Source: QWQI01 sp964608915
GTDB lineage: Bacteria; Planctomycetota; Planctomycetia; Isosphaerales; Isosphaeraceae
DNA: 64,000 nucleotides
Assembly (NCBI GenBank): GCA_964608915.1
Contig: CAZSQA010000003.1
Coordinates: 207,005 to 271,004, forward strand
Reading direction: 5' to 3'
In this document: positions 26,546 through 36,104 of the stretch, in pieces
Layout: each line of letters opens with the position of its first letter
Numbering within the stretch: position 1 is the stretch's first letter
Made by a program: the position numbers and the translations under genes
The notes under the pieces: generated by a model
Told to the model about the DNA's origin: nothing
Seen by the model: only the letters and a program-made list of their open reading frames with translations
Databases searched by the model: none

Positions 26546-28351
26546 TCAGTCCTCGACGATCTTCTTTTTTCGCGGGCGTTTCGTCTTCGGCGCGACCAGT
26601 TCGAGGATCGCCCGAACTTCCGGCGAAAGCGATTCGGGATCGGCAGGCGTCATCGGATCTTCGTCGATCGTCGATTCGTCGATGATGTCATAGCCATAGC
26701 CCTGCTCGGTCAGGAAAAGCTGGCGATGCTGGGCGAAGTCCATTTCCCGGGTGTCGCGGCTGACGAGGCTGTAGAAGGCCGCCGTTTCGCCTTCGGACTT
26801 GGGACGAAGAATCCGGCCCAGACGCTGTGCCTCTTCCTGGCGGCTGCCGAAGCTGCCCGAGATCTGGATCATGCAGTTCGCATCAGGCAGATCGACGGCG
26901 AAATTTCCGACCTTCGAAAGCACCAGGCGGCGGATGACGCCCTTGCGGAAGGCGTCGTAAATCAGCTCTCGCACGGAGTTCGGCGTCGCGCCGGTGATGA
27001 TCGGCATTTTGTAGGCCGCGGCCACCCGTTCGAGCTGGTCCAGATATTGACCGATCACCAGGACCCGGTCGTTGGGGCGGTCGTGCCGGGCCAGCAACTG
27101 GCCGACGATCTCGTCCTTTCGCGGATTTTCGGCCGCCAGTCGGTATTTGTCCTTCAGCTCGGCCACGGCGTATTCCACGCGATGGTCCGCCGGCATGGCG
27201 ATGCGCACCTCGTGGCAGATCGCCTGGGCGATCCAGCCCTTTTTCTCGAGCACTCGCCAGGGAACGTCGAACTTCTTCGGGCCGATCAGGCTGAAGACGT
27301 CGCCTTCGCGATGGTCTTCCCGCACGAGCGTCGCCGTGAGCCCGAGCCGCCGGCGGGCCTGCAGATCAGCAGTCACGCGGAACACCGGCGCTGGCAGAAG
27401 GTGCACTTCGTCGTAGATCACCAGGCCCCAGTCGTTCTTTTCGAACAGGCCGAAATGGGGGAATTCGGCACCCTTGTCGGGTCGCCACGTGAGGATCTGG
27501 TAGGTCGCCAGCGTCACCGGCTTGATGGCTTTTTCGTAGCCGGTGTAGATGGCCACGTCATCGGGCTTCAAGTCGGTCTTGTCGAGAATCTCGCGCCGCC
27601 ACTGCTCGACGGAAGTCGTGCTGGTGGTAAGCACGAGCGTCTTCTTCGACAGCTTCGCCATGGCCGCCAGGCCGACGATCGTCTTGCCCGCGCCACAGGG
27701 CAGAACGATGACGCCCGAACCGCCCCTGGGGCCGCCGTCGGCGTGAAACGCTTCGACCGCCTGCTTCTGATATTCACGCAGATGGAACGTGACGCCGCTG
27801 CCGCAGACTTCGCGCATGGCGATCGGCAGGTCGGCGCCTTCGGTATATCCGGCCAGATCTTCGGCCGGATATCCGGCGGCGATGAGCCCCTGTTTGAGCA
27901 GGCCGCGAAACGCGTCGGAGACGTCGTAGGCAGTTTCGCCTGATTTGTCGCCCAGATACTCTCGAACGCCCTTGATCCGGGCCAGTTCCCCGAACAGAGG
28001 AGCTTCGTCGCATTCCAGCCGAAGCGTGCCGGATTCCTCGCTGCGAACGAGCCGTACCTTGCCGTAGCGGGCGACCATATCGCGGATGTCGATCGGCACG
28101 TTCGGCGGGATCGGGAACTTGGTGAACCTCTCGAGGTTCTCGATCATCGCGTCGGCCGTCATCCCCGCCGCGGCAGCATTCCACAGGGAAAGCGGCGTGA
28201 TGCGGTATGTGTGGATGTGTTCCGGGCTCTTTTCCAGTTCCGCGAACGGCGCGATAGCGTCGCGGGCCGATTCGAACAGGGGCGAATCGACTTCCAGAAA
28301 GATCGTACGGTCACCCTGAACGATCAGAGGATTGGCAGGCGCGTAGCTCAA
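26546..28351 (-). CDS. XPB/Rad25-type SF2 DNA helicase
   Basis: A 601-residue SF2 helicase. An N-terminal domain of about 185 residues resembles the XPB N-terminal or damage-recognition region. RecA-like domain 1 begins FHLREYQKQAVEAF, with Walker A LPCGAGKT (217-224), DEVH at 314-317, LTATL and the RED motif (344-346) characteristic of XPB. RecA-like domain 2 has VLVIGQYLDQL and motif VI GSRQEEAQRLGRILRP. ATP-dependent 3'-5' unwinding in repair or transcription-linked processes is inferred from the family. A basic tail RPRKKKIVED ends the protein. Confidence 0.92.
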   Translation of the reverse strand: MSYAPANPLIVQGDRTIFLEVDSPLFESARDAIAPFAELEKSPEHIHTYRITPLSLWNAAAAGMTADAMIENLERFTKFPIPPNVPIDIRDMVARYGKVRLVRSEESGTLRLECDEAPLFGELARIKGVREYLGDKSGETAYDVSDAFRGLLKQGLIAAGYPAEDLAGYTEGADLPIAMREVCGSGVTFHLREYQKQAVEAFHADGGPRGGSGVIVLPCGAGKTIVGLAAMAKLSKKTLVLTTSTTSVEQWRREILDKTDLKPDDVAIYTGYEKAIKPVTLATYQILTWRPDKGAEFPHFGLFEKNDWGLVIYDEVHLLPAPVFRVTADLQARRRLGLTATLVREDHREGDVFSLIGPKKFDVPWRVLEKKGWIAQAICHEVRIAMPADHRVEYAVAELKDKYRLAAENPRKDEIVGQLLARHDRPNDRVLVIGQYLDQLERVAAAYKMPIITGATPNSVRELIYDAFRKGVIRRLVLSKVGNFAVDLPDANCMIQISGSFGSRQEEAQRLGRILRPKSEGETAAFYSLVSRDTREMDFAQHRQLFLTEQGYGYDIIDESTIDEDPMTPADPESLSPEVRAILELVAPKTKRPRKKKIVED

Positions 28352-28516
28352 ACGTGATTTTCCCGCAGCGAAACGGATCGGCCAGGGTTCAGGCCGATCA
28401 GGCCGAATTTCGAATGCGAAGGCATTGGGACGATCCGGATCCTCGATTCGGTGGGACGGACGGAGCGATGCGGACCGGGCCAGGTCATGTCGGCCCGATC
28501 CCGGTGAGGATTAGGG

Positions 28517-29365
28517 TCAGACGTCGCTGTTGGCGCCTTTGAGATCGGCCTCGGAAACGCCCATATGCTTGGCGATCGCCGAAAGCTGGTTCTGGATTTC
28601 GAACATGCCGGCCGGGCGATGGTCGGGATTGGAAGTCATGCACTTCATGATGAGGTCGTTCAGCGAGCCGGGGATCTTCGGGTTGATCTCGATCGGCTGC
28701 TTGAGCTTCTTACTGGCGCTCGGCACCACGCCCGTGAAGAGCTTGTACATCGTGGCGCCGAGGTTATAAACGTCCGTGCGCTCGTTCACGACCTTCTCGG
28801 CGATCTGCTCGGGAGCCATGTATTGCGGCGTGCCCTGAATCCGGTTCTTCTTCTCGCCCTTGATCCAGCATGTGCCCAGGTCGATCAGCTTCACCTTGCC
28901 GGAATCGCTCAGCATGATGTTCGAAGGCTTCAGGTCGCCGTGATAGACGCCCCGGCGGTGCATGTGGGCCATGGCGGCAGCCACCTGGATGAAGATCAGC
29001 ACGAGCTGGTCGTGCTTGAGCAGCTCCACTTCGTCGATCGTCTTGCCCTTCACGTATTCCATCAGAAGCCGGCCTTCGACCGGCTTGAACAGGCCCATCA
29101 CGCCCTTCTTCTCGGCGTAATCGTAGATCTTCACGATAACCGGATGATTCAGCTTCTGAGCGGCTTCGAACTCGCGGCGGGTCTGGTCGATGTACTTCGT
29201 CGGATTGTCGTCCTCGTCGTCCCGCTTGGCGATCTTCAGGGCATAACGCTGACCGGTCGTGCGGTCGCTGATCAAAAGCACCTGACTGCCCGCCCCGTTG
29301 CCCAGCGGATTGACGACGATGGAATCCAGGGTTGCGATCTTGGGTGCCGGTGTGTCTTTGCTCAT
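28517..29365 (-). CDS. Hanks-type serine/threonine protein kinase
   Basis: A 282-residue soluble kinase with no membrane segment. Gly-rich loop PLGNGAGSQV, VAIK-type Lys in RYALKIAKRD, catalytic loop YHGDLKPSNIML, metal motif DLG instead of DFG, activation segment end GTPQYMAPEQ, and DVYNLGATMYKLFTG. It phosphorylates unknown protein targets. A plausible promoter lies about 95-120 bases upstream. The gene stands alone between the helicase and the FabH-like gene. Confidence 0.92.
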   Translation of the reverse strand: MSKDTPAPKIATLDSIVVNPLGNGAGSQVLLISDRTTGQRYALKIAKRDDEDDNPTKYIDQTRREFEAAQKLNHPVIVKIYDYAEKKGVMGLFKPVEGRLLMEYVKGKTIDEVELLKHDQLVLIFIQVAAAMAHMHRRGVYHGDLKPSNIMLSDSGKVKLIDLGTCWIKGEKKNRIQGTPQYMAPEQIAEKVVNERTDVYNLGATMYKLFTGVVPSASKKLKQPIEINPKIPGSLNDLIMKCMTSNPDHRPAGMFEIQNQLSAIAKHMGVSEADLKGANSDV

Positions 29366-29457
29366 CGGTGCCGTTTCGAGTCAGGAGTCAAAAGGAAGTT
29401 CGGACCATCCGGCGGATCGACCGGGACGTAGGTGGCCGCAATCGCTGGCAAGACCTT

Positions 29458-29486
29458 ATTTGACACGAACGAACGTCAGGGGTCAA
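29458..29486 (-). promoter_or_regulatory. Candidate promoter of the serine/threonine kinase gene
   Basis: On the minus strand TTGACC (29481-29486) and TCAAAT (29458-29463) are separated by 17 bases. The -35 matches 5 of 6 and the -10 matches 4 of 6 consensus bases. The start codon is at 29365. Confidence 0.45.
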
Positions 29487-29628
29487 GTGGTCCGGCGCCA
29501 CGAAAAATAGCTCCGGCGACCATTCCGTCGGACTCGCCCGCCGAACCCTCCGGAACGCCCCCGAGAGTCGCAGCCAGAAGCCTCGAAAAATTGGCCCTGA
29601 ATGCCGGTCGCACCACCTTCAGCGACAC

Positions 29629-30651
29629 TCACCAGCGCCAGAGGATCGTGCCCCAGTTCAGGCCCGCTCCGAAGCCCGAGGTCAGAATCAGGTCGCCGCG
29701 CTCGATCTTGCCCTGTTCGACAAGTTCGTTCATGGCGATCGGAATCGAGCCGGCAGAAGTGTTGCCGTACTTTTCGAGATTCTTGAACACCCGTTCACGC
29801 GGGAAGCCCATCACGTCGCTGGCCGAGTGAATGATCCGGATATTCGCCTGGTGCGGGATGAACCAGCGGATGTCCGACACCGTCGCGCCGGCGTTGCCGA
29901 GAACTTCATGCGACGTGTCCGTCAGGATCCGCACCGCCCACTTGAACACGGCCCGGCCGTCCATCGTCAGAAAATGCAGGCCGTTTTCGAGCGCCTCGAT
30001 CGAAGGCGGGATCCGGCTGCCGCAGGCAGGCCGGCTCAGCAGGTCGCCGCCTGATCCGTCGGACCCGAGCTGATAGGCCACCATGCCCTGCTCCGGCGAG
30101 CCGGGTGCGAGGATGACAGCCCCGGCGCCGTCGCCGAACAGCGGGAAACTCTTCTGGTCGCCGGGGTTGATGATCCTGCTGTTGCAGTCGCCGCCGATCA
30201 CCAGGGCCAGTTTGCTGTTGCCCGTCGCCACGAACTGGCATGCCGTGGCCAGTGCGAACGCGAACCCCGCGCAGGCCGCCTGCACGTCGAACGCCGGGCA
30301 CGTCAGCCCGAGCTGATCCTGCACCTGACAGGCGACGGAAGGCGTGCTCATGTCAGGCGTAAACGTACCTACGATCAATAGATCGATATCGGATGGATCG
30401 CACCCGACCTTTTCGATCACCTGACGGGCCGCCCGCAGACACAGATCACTCGTCGCGTGATGCGGCGGCGCGAACCGGCGTTCGAGGATCCCGGTACGGT
30501 TGTAAATCCAGTCCGGATCGAAACCGTAAATCCGCTGCAGATCCTCATTCGTGAAGACTTCTTCAGGAACGTAGTGCCCGGTGTCGAGAATCTGGACGCC
30601 CGTGAGACGTCTTGTCTTGGCCGCGATACGCTGGGACTCGGCTTCGTTCAT
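29629..30651 (-). CDS. fabH: 3-oxoacyl-ACP synthase III-like enzyme
   Basis: A 340-residue thiolase-fold condensing enzyme that in FabH starts fatty acid synthesis from acyl-CoA and malonyl-ACP. The Cys-His-Asn triad is visible: Cys 127 in QAACAGFAFAL, His 267 in FIPHQANIRI and Asn 297 in KYGNTSAGSIP. RTGILERRFAPPH near residue 52 is also typical. The ATG at 30651 fits the family length; the open frame extends 61 codons upstream over the intergenic region. Without other fab genes alongside, a role in a specialised ketide or lipid is also possible. Confidence 0.88.
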   Translation of the reverse strand: MNEAESQRIAAKTRRLTGVQILDTGHYVPEEVFTNEDLQRIYGFDPDWIYNRTGILERRFAPPHHATSDLCLRAARQVIEKVGCDPSDIDLLIVGTFTPDMSTPSVACQVQDQLGLTCPAFDVQAACAGFAFALATACQFVATGNSKLALVIGGDCNSRIINPGDQKSFPLFGDGAGAVILAPGSPEQGMVAYQLGSDGSGGDLLSRPACGSRIPPSIEALENGLHFLTMDGRAVFKWAVRILTDTSHEVLGNAGATVSDIRWFIPHQANIRIIHSASDVMGFPRERVFKNLEKYGNTSAGSIPIAMNELVEQGKIERGDLILTSGFGAGLNWGTILWRW

Positions 30652-30819
30652 ACGTCGCTGCTGCCGCTCCTCGACTGCTGCGGGCGATCGCTCCTCACCG
30701 CAACGGTTTCCACTCCCCAAATTCACGCAATGCGTAATATAGTGGTTCTGGCCGATTTCGTACAGTCCAATCCGGGAAGGCCCCGGCCCTGTCGACCACG
30801 CCGCTTTGTGAACCGATCG

Positions 30820-31221
30820 ATGAACGAACCGCACAAAATCCGCCTTCGTGGCGGCTGGTCCATCGGACCGCTCGACGCCGCCGAACTTTGGTCACTCCCT
30901 TGCCAGGGCGAAGCTTTCTTGCCCCGTGGCAGCCTCGTCACGCTCACCCGGCGCTTCAATCACCCGCCCGTGCGGTCCGAAACGCAAGTCTGCCGGCTCG
31001 TGCTGCGCCGTGTCTCGGGCGTGACCGAAGTGGATATCGACGGCCAGAAGTTCGCTCCGGCGATGCCCGTCATTGACCATCCGGAAGCCGGTTTCGACTT
31101 CGAACTCCCCCTCGCCCCTGGCCATCGGGTCGCACTGACCGTCGACACCGCCGCCGCGGCCGAAGCCCCGGAATGGGGCCACATCTGGCTGGAGATCGAA
31201 GAAAATCCGGAAATCACCTGA
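30820..31221 (+). CDS. Small beta-rich protein, unknown function
   Basis: A 133-residue protein from the ATG at 30820. It begins NEPHKIRLRGGWSIGPLD and continues with FLPRGSLVTLTRRFNHPP, VCRLVLRRVSGVTEVDIDGQ and FELPLAPGHRVALTVDT, ending IWLEIEE. The order of strands resembles the sugar-binding jelly-roll of glycoside hydrolase family 2, so a carbohydrate- or ligand-binding beta-sandwich is my guess. It is transcribed divergently from the FabH-like gene. Confidence 0.6.
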   Translation: MNEPHKIRLRGGWSIGPLDAAELWSLPCQGEAFLPRGSLVTLTRRFNHPPVRSETQVCRLVLRRVSGVTEVDIDGQKFAPAMPVIDHPEAGFDFELPLAPGHRVALTVDTAAAAEAPEWGHIWLEIEENPEIT

Positions 31222-31391
31222 AACGGCGGCTTCGAATTCGGCCGGATGCCACTGGACTCGCCCTTCCCGTTCGTCGAGAATCGGTTCGATTTCACTGTAA
31301 CTCGAGGCTGTCGAAGGGGCTGGTCCCCTGCGGCCTCTTCACACCGGATCCTTACGCTCTCGTCGATCTCGTGGAGCCTGATGCTTTGTCG

Positions 31392-34300
31392 ATGCCACCG
31401 AATCGAAGACGACTTGCGGATGGCGATTCCGGCACAGGGCAGGATTCTGGCGGAGAAGGCCGGAAGACACCGGACGTGGCCTCGGTCAAGAACGCCGGAG
31501 ACCATGCCTCGGAGACTGTTCCGGAGTCGAACCTGGCCGGCGTGACGACCGTCAGCGACAGTCCCACCTATCAGGCGGCAGGGGCCGGTAACCCGAGCGG
31601 CACGGAAGCCGGAAAAACATTTGCGGATGAACGCTATCGGGTCATCGGCCTGCATGCGCGGGGCGGCATCGGGCAGGTATTGCTGGCCGTCGATTCCGAA
31701 CTGAGCCGCGAAGTCGCCCTGAAGGAAATCCTGCCCGGTCTGGCCGACGACGAAGCCAGCCGCCGCCGGTTTCTGCTGGAGGCCGAAATCACCGGCCGGC
31801 TCGAACATCCGGGCGTGGTGCCGGTCTATGCCCTCGGCAAAAGTGCTGACGACCGGCCATTTTACGTCATGCGATTCATTCGCGGCGAAAGCCTCAAGGA
31901 AGCCATCGAGGCCTTTCATCTCGAACGTCGGGAAAAGTCGCCGGGGCAGCCGTTCCGGTCGCTGGCGTTTCGCCAGTTGCTGCACCGGTTCATGGACGTG
32001 TGCGATACGATCGCCTATGCCCACAGCCGAGGCATTCTGCATCGGGATCTGAAGCCCTCGAACGTGATGCTGGGTAACTATGGCGAAACGCTTGTGGTGG
32101 ACTGGGGCCTCGCCAAAGTCATCGGCCGGCAGGATCCTTCGATCGCCAGCGAGGCCACGCTCCGTCCGCAGTCCGGCTCGGGTTTCAGCGAGACCCAGGC
32201 CGGCATCGCCATCGGAACGCCCGCGTTCATGAGCCCGGAGCAGGCCGATGGCCGGCTCGACGCGATCGGCACGGCGTCCGACATCTACGGTCTGGGGGCG
32301 ACACTTTACGCGATCCTGACCGGCAAACCGCCGTTCACGGAATTGACGCTCGACCGGCTTCTCGCCAAGGTTCGAACAGGCGATTTCGCACCGCCCCGGA
32401 ATGTCGAACCCGGCGTGCCCCACGCGCTCGACGCGATTTGTCGCAAGGCGATGTCACTCTCGCCGGTCGCACGGTACGAGAAGGCCGACGACCTCGCGCG
32501 GGAAATCGAACACTGGCTGGCCGACGAGCCAGTCGGATGCTATCGGGAACCGTTTTTGACGCGGGCTTCCAGGTGGGGGCGGCGGCATAAGACCGGGGTC
32601 GCCGCTTCGGTCATCTTCCTTACGATGGCGACTCTCATGCTGGGCGCGGGTACGATCCTGCTGACCCAGGCCAACGGCCGCATCGCGGAGGAGCGCCGGC
32701 TGGCTGACATGCAGAAGGTGATCGCCCAGCGACAGCGCGACCTTGCCCGCGAGAACTTCGACAAGGCCCGCGGTGCCGTGAATTCCTACCTGACGCTCGT
32801 CAAGGACGAACCTCTTCTGAACCGGCCCGGATTGGAATCAGTCCGGCAAAACCTGCTACGCTCGGCGCTGCCGTATTACGAAGACTTCATCAGACAGCGC
32901 GGGGACGATCCGTCACTGCGGCTGGAACTGGCTGAAGCCTACAGGCTGACCGGCGAGATTACAGGGCAGATCGACACGAGAGCCAACGCACGCAAACGGC
33001 TCGAACGATCCGTCCAGCTATTCGAACAGATCCTGGCGAGCGACCCGAACGCGAAGCAGACTGAAATCGGGCTTGCCCGGGCGCTGGTTTCGATCGCCTA
33101 TTTCGAAGTTTTCGACGACGATCGTCAAAAGGCGGAATCTTCGACCGACCGGGCCATCGTGCTTCTCGAAAAACTGACGGCCCAGGAAGGATCATCCGCC
33201 GAATTCGGTCGGCTGCTTGGCCGGGCGTTTGACCTCAAGTCCATCAATCGATCGCTGGAAGGCGATCTGGCCAGTGCAGTGGAAATATCCGAAAAAGCCA
33301 TCGACCGGTTGGAATCGACAGCCCGGGCTTTCCCCAACGATGGTCAGACGAAGCGAATTCTCGCCCGCACGCTGAACAATAACGCCGCGACTCAGCTTCT
33401 CATCGGCAGTCTCGACAATAGCCTCAAAGCTTTCGAACGATCCGCGGCGATGCTGAAAACGCTCCTTGCCGAGGACCCCGAAGACGTAATCGCGACCGTG
33501 AGCCTGGCACGCGTGATGACGAACATCGCTCGTGTACACATCTCACTGGGGCGATTTTCGCTCTCGCTCGTACCCACCGGTGAGGCCATGACGCATGTAC
33601 GAAAACTGCTGTCCAACAGCCCGGAAATGAACGAATACATTGGCCTGGATGTCGATCTCGAGGACCGTGCCGCCCTTTGCCTGGCCGAACTGGGCCGCAC
33701 GAAACAGGCCCGCGAACGGGTCCGCAAATGTTTGGGCCGCGAGGCCGAAATCACCGCCAAAGGCGTCTTGAACGACGACCTGCGCGAAACCTTCGCCGAC
33801 GCATGGTGGACACAGGCCCTGATCGAAGCCCGCGACGGCGACGACATGGCCGCAGAAATCTCGTTCGACAAAGCCGACAGCTACTTCGAAAAACTCCTTT
33901 CGGACGCGACCAACCACAATTTCGCCTCGCAACGTTCCGGCCTTCATGAGGATCGAATCCGTTATCGCACCACCCCGGCTGATCCTCAAGCGGCGGAGAC
34001 CCGTATCGCTCAGCTCCGCGCGATCGTCGCAGACCGCGAATCCCGCCTCGCTGCCGGAACGGACCCTGACTCACGCAGAACGGAACTCGCCCGTGGCCTC
34101 GTGACTCTCTCGGAAGCCCTCATGGCCCGCGACGGCCCGAAGTTCGATCCCGCCTCGCTTGCCCGGGCACTCAAGCTCATCGACCAGGTCGCTGGCTCCA
34201 GGCCGAATTCCCTCGAAATACGCCGGATTGAGGCCAGGGCTCGCTCGCTGCTCGCACGGCACCTCGCTACGATCGGCAAAGCGAAAGATTCCGAATCCGA

Positions 34301-34574
34301 AATCGACCTGGCGATCGAGATCGCATCTCGGGCAGCTGACGAAGATCCGGCATATCTCTACGATCTCGCAAGTATGCACGCCGCAGCGGCTGCACTTCGT
34401 GCCGATAACGAAGCCGCCGACGCGGATTCTCACAAGTCACGGGCCATTGCGGCACTCAAGAAGGCCGTCGATTCGGGTTACGACGATATTGCCCGACTTC
34501 GTGTCGATCCCGGTATGGCCCCGATCCGCGACGTTCCGGCATTCCAAAACCTGCTCAATTCATCTGCCAATTGA
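31392..34574 (+). CDS. Membrane-anchored serine/threonine kinase with C-terminal helical (TPR-like) repeats
   Basis: A 1060-residue protein. After a polar N-terminus of about 75 residues comes a Hanks kinase domain (about 80-370): ARGGIGQVLLAVD, EVALKEILPG, ILHRDLKPSNVMLG near residue 215, metal motif DWG near 236 in place of DFG, and GTPAFMSPEQADGR. A membrane segment lies at about 400-423. The C-terminal 630 residues are helical repeats of TPR type, probably extracytoplasmic. This plan is common in planctomycetes. The ATG at 31392 is chosen; the frame is open upstream to 31173. Confidence 0.88.
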   Translation: MPPNRRRLADGDSGTGQDSGGEGRKTPDVASVKNAGDHASETVPESNLAGVTTVSDSPTYQAAGAGNPSGTEAGKTFADERYRVIGLHARGGIGQVLLAVDSELSREVALKEILPGLADDEASRRRFLLEAEITGRLEHPGVVPVYALGKSADDRPFYVMRFIRGESLKEAIEAFHLERREKSPGQPFRSLAFRQLLHRFMDVCDTIAYAHSRGILHRDLKPSNVMLGNYGETLVVDWGLAKVIGRQDPSIASEATLRPQSGSGFSETQAGIAIGTPAFMSPEQADGRLDAIGTASDIYGLGATLYAILTGKPPFTELTLDRLLAKVRTGDFAPPRNVEPGVPHALDAICRKAMSLSPVARYEKADDLAREIEHWLADEPVGCYREPFLTRASRWGRRHKTGVAASVIFLTMATLMLGAGTILLTQANGRIAEERRLADMQKVIAQRQRDLARENFDKARGAVNSYLTLVKDEPLLNRPGLESVRQNLLRSALPYYEDFIRQRGDDPSLRLELAEAYRLTGEITGQIDTRANARKRLERSVQLFEQILASDPNAKQTEIGLARALVSIAYFEVFDDDRQKAESSTDRAIVLLEKLTAQEGSSAEFGRLLGRAFDLKSINRSLEGDLASAVEISEKAIDRLESTARAFPNDGQTKRILARTLNNNAATQLLIGSLDNSLKAFERSAAMLKTLLAEDPEDVIATVSLARVMTNIARVHISLGRFSLSLVPTGEAMTHVRKLLSNSPEMNEYIGLDVDLEDRAALCLAELGRTKQARERVRKCLGREAEITAKGVLNDDLRETFADAWWTQALIEARDGDDMAAEISFDKADSYFEKLLSDATNHNFASQRSGLHEDRIRYRTTPADPQAAETRIAQLRAIVADRESRLAAGTDPDSRRTELARGLVTLSEALMARDGPKFDPASLARALKLIDQVAGSRPNSLEIRRIEARARSLLARHLATIGKAKDSESEIDLAIEIASRAADEDPAYLYDLASMHAAAAALRADNEAADADSHKSRAIAALKKAVDSGYDDIARLRVDPGMAPIRDVPAFQNLLNSSAN

Positions 34575-34582
34575 ACGGAAAC

Positions 34583-34609
34583 GAAAAACCCCGGACTTGA
34601 AAGCCGGGG
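34583..34609 (-). terminator. Terminator of the PEP-CTERM protease gene
   Basis: Stem CCCCGG (34589-34594) and CCGGGG (34604-34609); on the minus strand it is followed by GTTTTTCG. It lies between two convergent genes and may serve both, but only the minus side has the T-run. Confidence 0.6.
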
Positions 34610-34644
34610 CGAATGCTATCGGTGTTCAAGATTCGTTTCGCAGC

Positions 34645-35664
34645 TCAGACCAGGCGGCGTTTGCGGCGTGCCGCCACGATCATCCCGCCCGTGGCAAGAC
34701 CGCCGAGGATCAAGGTGGAAGGCTCGGGCACGGGGATGAAAGGCGCGAGCACGCTGTATTTCTGCGGCAGGGCCGTGGAATACGACGAAAGCACGACGGG
34801 CACGGGTGCTTCGATCAGGTGCCAGTTCGTCACCGGGGGATTCCCGTCGCGAGTGTAGTAGTACATCCCTCGGGCATCATAAAAGGCAGCACTCAGATAA
34901 GCATTCAGATTGCTCGTGGGTGCCGTGAAGACCGTATCGACGGCGTAATTCACGCCGATCAACTCCCAGCGTGAGTCGACGTCGTCGAACGCGAAGATCG
35001 CCCCGCCCGAATCGCCGGTCGAAAAAATGCCGTTGGTGTCCTCGGATGTCGGAACCGATTCGTTCGGAAAGAACGGCATCTGAAGATAGTCGTTGCCCGA
35101 GTCGTTGACGATGTCGAAAACGTTGCCCGTGCCGTAACTGAGCGGATCGCTGCCTGTCCAGCTCGCCCAGTTCCAGCCGCCAGGCTGAGAATTGCCGTTA
35201 TCGATGGGTGATCCGCGGTTCGTGCCGCGGCCGTACATATAAACGTCCAGCGAGCCCTCCACGACCCGATCCACCAGGGTCGTCGTATCGTTCCACACCG
35301 GAGCCCATTCCTTGAAGTCAGGCTGGGCGGCGTCCAGCTGGAACACGGCCAGGTCTCCGCTCGTGGCGACACGTGTCGAAGCGTAATCGGTCGCGACGGT
35401 CGTCCCCGCGTTATCGTAGCGGATCGTCCCCGTCGCACCTGACACGTGCGTCGCCGTGACCCAGGCCCTGGGCCCGATCGGAATGCCCGTGAAACTGCCG
35501 TAAGTGCCGATATACTGCCAGCCCGGTTTGACGCTGCCGCTGAGAGTCGGCATAGTCGTCAGTCTACCAGGGTCGGCGTAGACGATCACCGCATGAGCCG
35601 GCATGACGGCCAGAGCCAGAACGCCGACAACCGAGAGACCGAATCGCCAAGCGCTCGCTCGCAT
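34645..35664 (-). CDS. PEP-CTERM trypsin-like serine protease
   Basis: A 339-residue secreted protease. A signal peptide (LSVVGVLALAVMPAHA) precedes a chymotrypsin-type domain with His 73 in WVTATHV, Asp 104 in TSGDLAVFQL and Ser 219 in FSTGDSGGAIF, so the triad looks complete. The C-terminus IPVPEPSTLILGG, hydrophobic stretch and RRKRR is a PEP-CTERM signal. I use the ATG at 35664 with GAGGGAG 9 bases upstream; the ORF can also begin at a TTG six codons earlier. Expected at the cell surface through an exosortase. Confidence 0.85.
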   Translation of the reverse strand: MRASAWRFGLSVVGVLALAVMPAHAVIVYADPGRLTTMPTLSGSVKPGWQYIGTYGSFTGIPIGPRAWVTATHVSGATGTIRYDNAGTTVATDYASTRVATSGDLAVFQLDAAQPDFKEWAPVWNDTTTLVDRVVEGSLDVYMYGRGTNRGSPIDNGNSQPGGWNWASWTGSDPLSYGTGNVFDIVNDSGNDYLQMPFFPNESVPTSEDTNGIFSTGDSGGAIFAFDDVDSRWELIGVNYAVDTVFTAPTSNLNAYLSAAFYDARGMYYYTRDGNPPVTNWHLIEAPVPVVLSSYSTALPQKYSVLAPFIPVPEPSTLILGGLATGGMIVAARRKRRLV

Positions 35665-36104
35665 CTTTTGCCACTCCCTCAACTTGTCACGCGATCCGGC
35701 GGATCGTCACACATCCCTCTATCGTCCTTCGCTACCCAGTGCTTGACGATTTCTTCGGCGCTTTGCCGGAAAAATCATCATTTCCGTCATTGTCGCCGTG
35801 CCTTCGACTGGAATCCAGCATGTTGCCGGAAATTGGGCCCGTTTCGGAAATCCAGCCCCATCAGCCTGTCACGAAAAGCCTTGCAGTCGCCTTCGGCGAA
35901 GCTCGACACGGGGTTCACGGCGGCCACGATCGCCGTTCACGCCTGACTTTCGTGGCTTTCGAAAACGGCCTCCGGATTCCGGTCCCGTGGAACGGGCTTC
36001 GCAGCCATTCCCGCACTTCGTCCTTCGACTGTTCGAAACCGAACGGCCACGCTAGAATACGGATTCGCCCATGGCCAGTTCGATCCCTGAAGCTCCTACG
36101 ACAT
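35665..36104. other. Divergent gene-free region with a 15-bp palindrome
   Basis: 440 bases between the protease start (35664) and the helicase-associated-domain gene (36105). CGATCCG-G-CGGATCG at 35692-35706 is a perfect palindrome 28 bases upstream of the protease ATG and could be an operator. The frame of the downstream gene is open through this region, but the sequence there is not protein-like. No other features seen. Confidence 0.4.

Noticed and set aside
26126..27943. A 605-codon open frame on the plus strand over the XPB helicase
   Set aside because: It is antisense to a helicase with clear Walker A, DEVH and motif VI; the plus-strand translation has no domain and is a GC-codon shadow.
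30960..32423. A 487-codon minus-strand frame over the kinase-repeat gene
   Set aside because: Covers the catalytic loop of a real kinase on the other strand; no own features.
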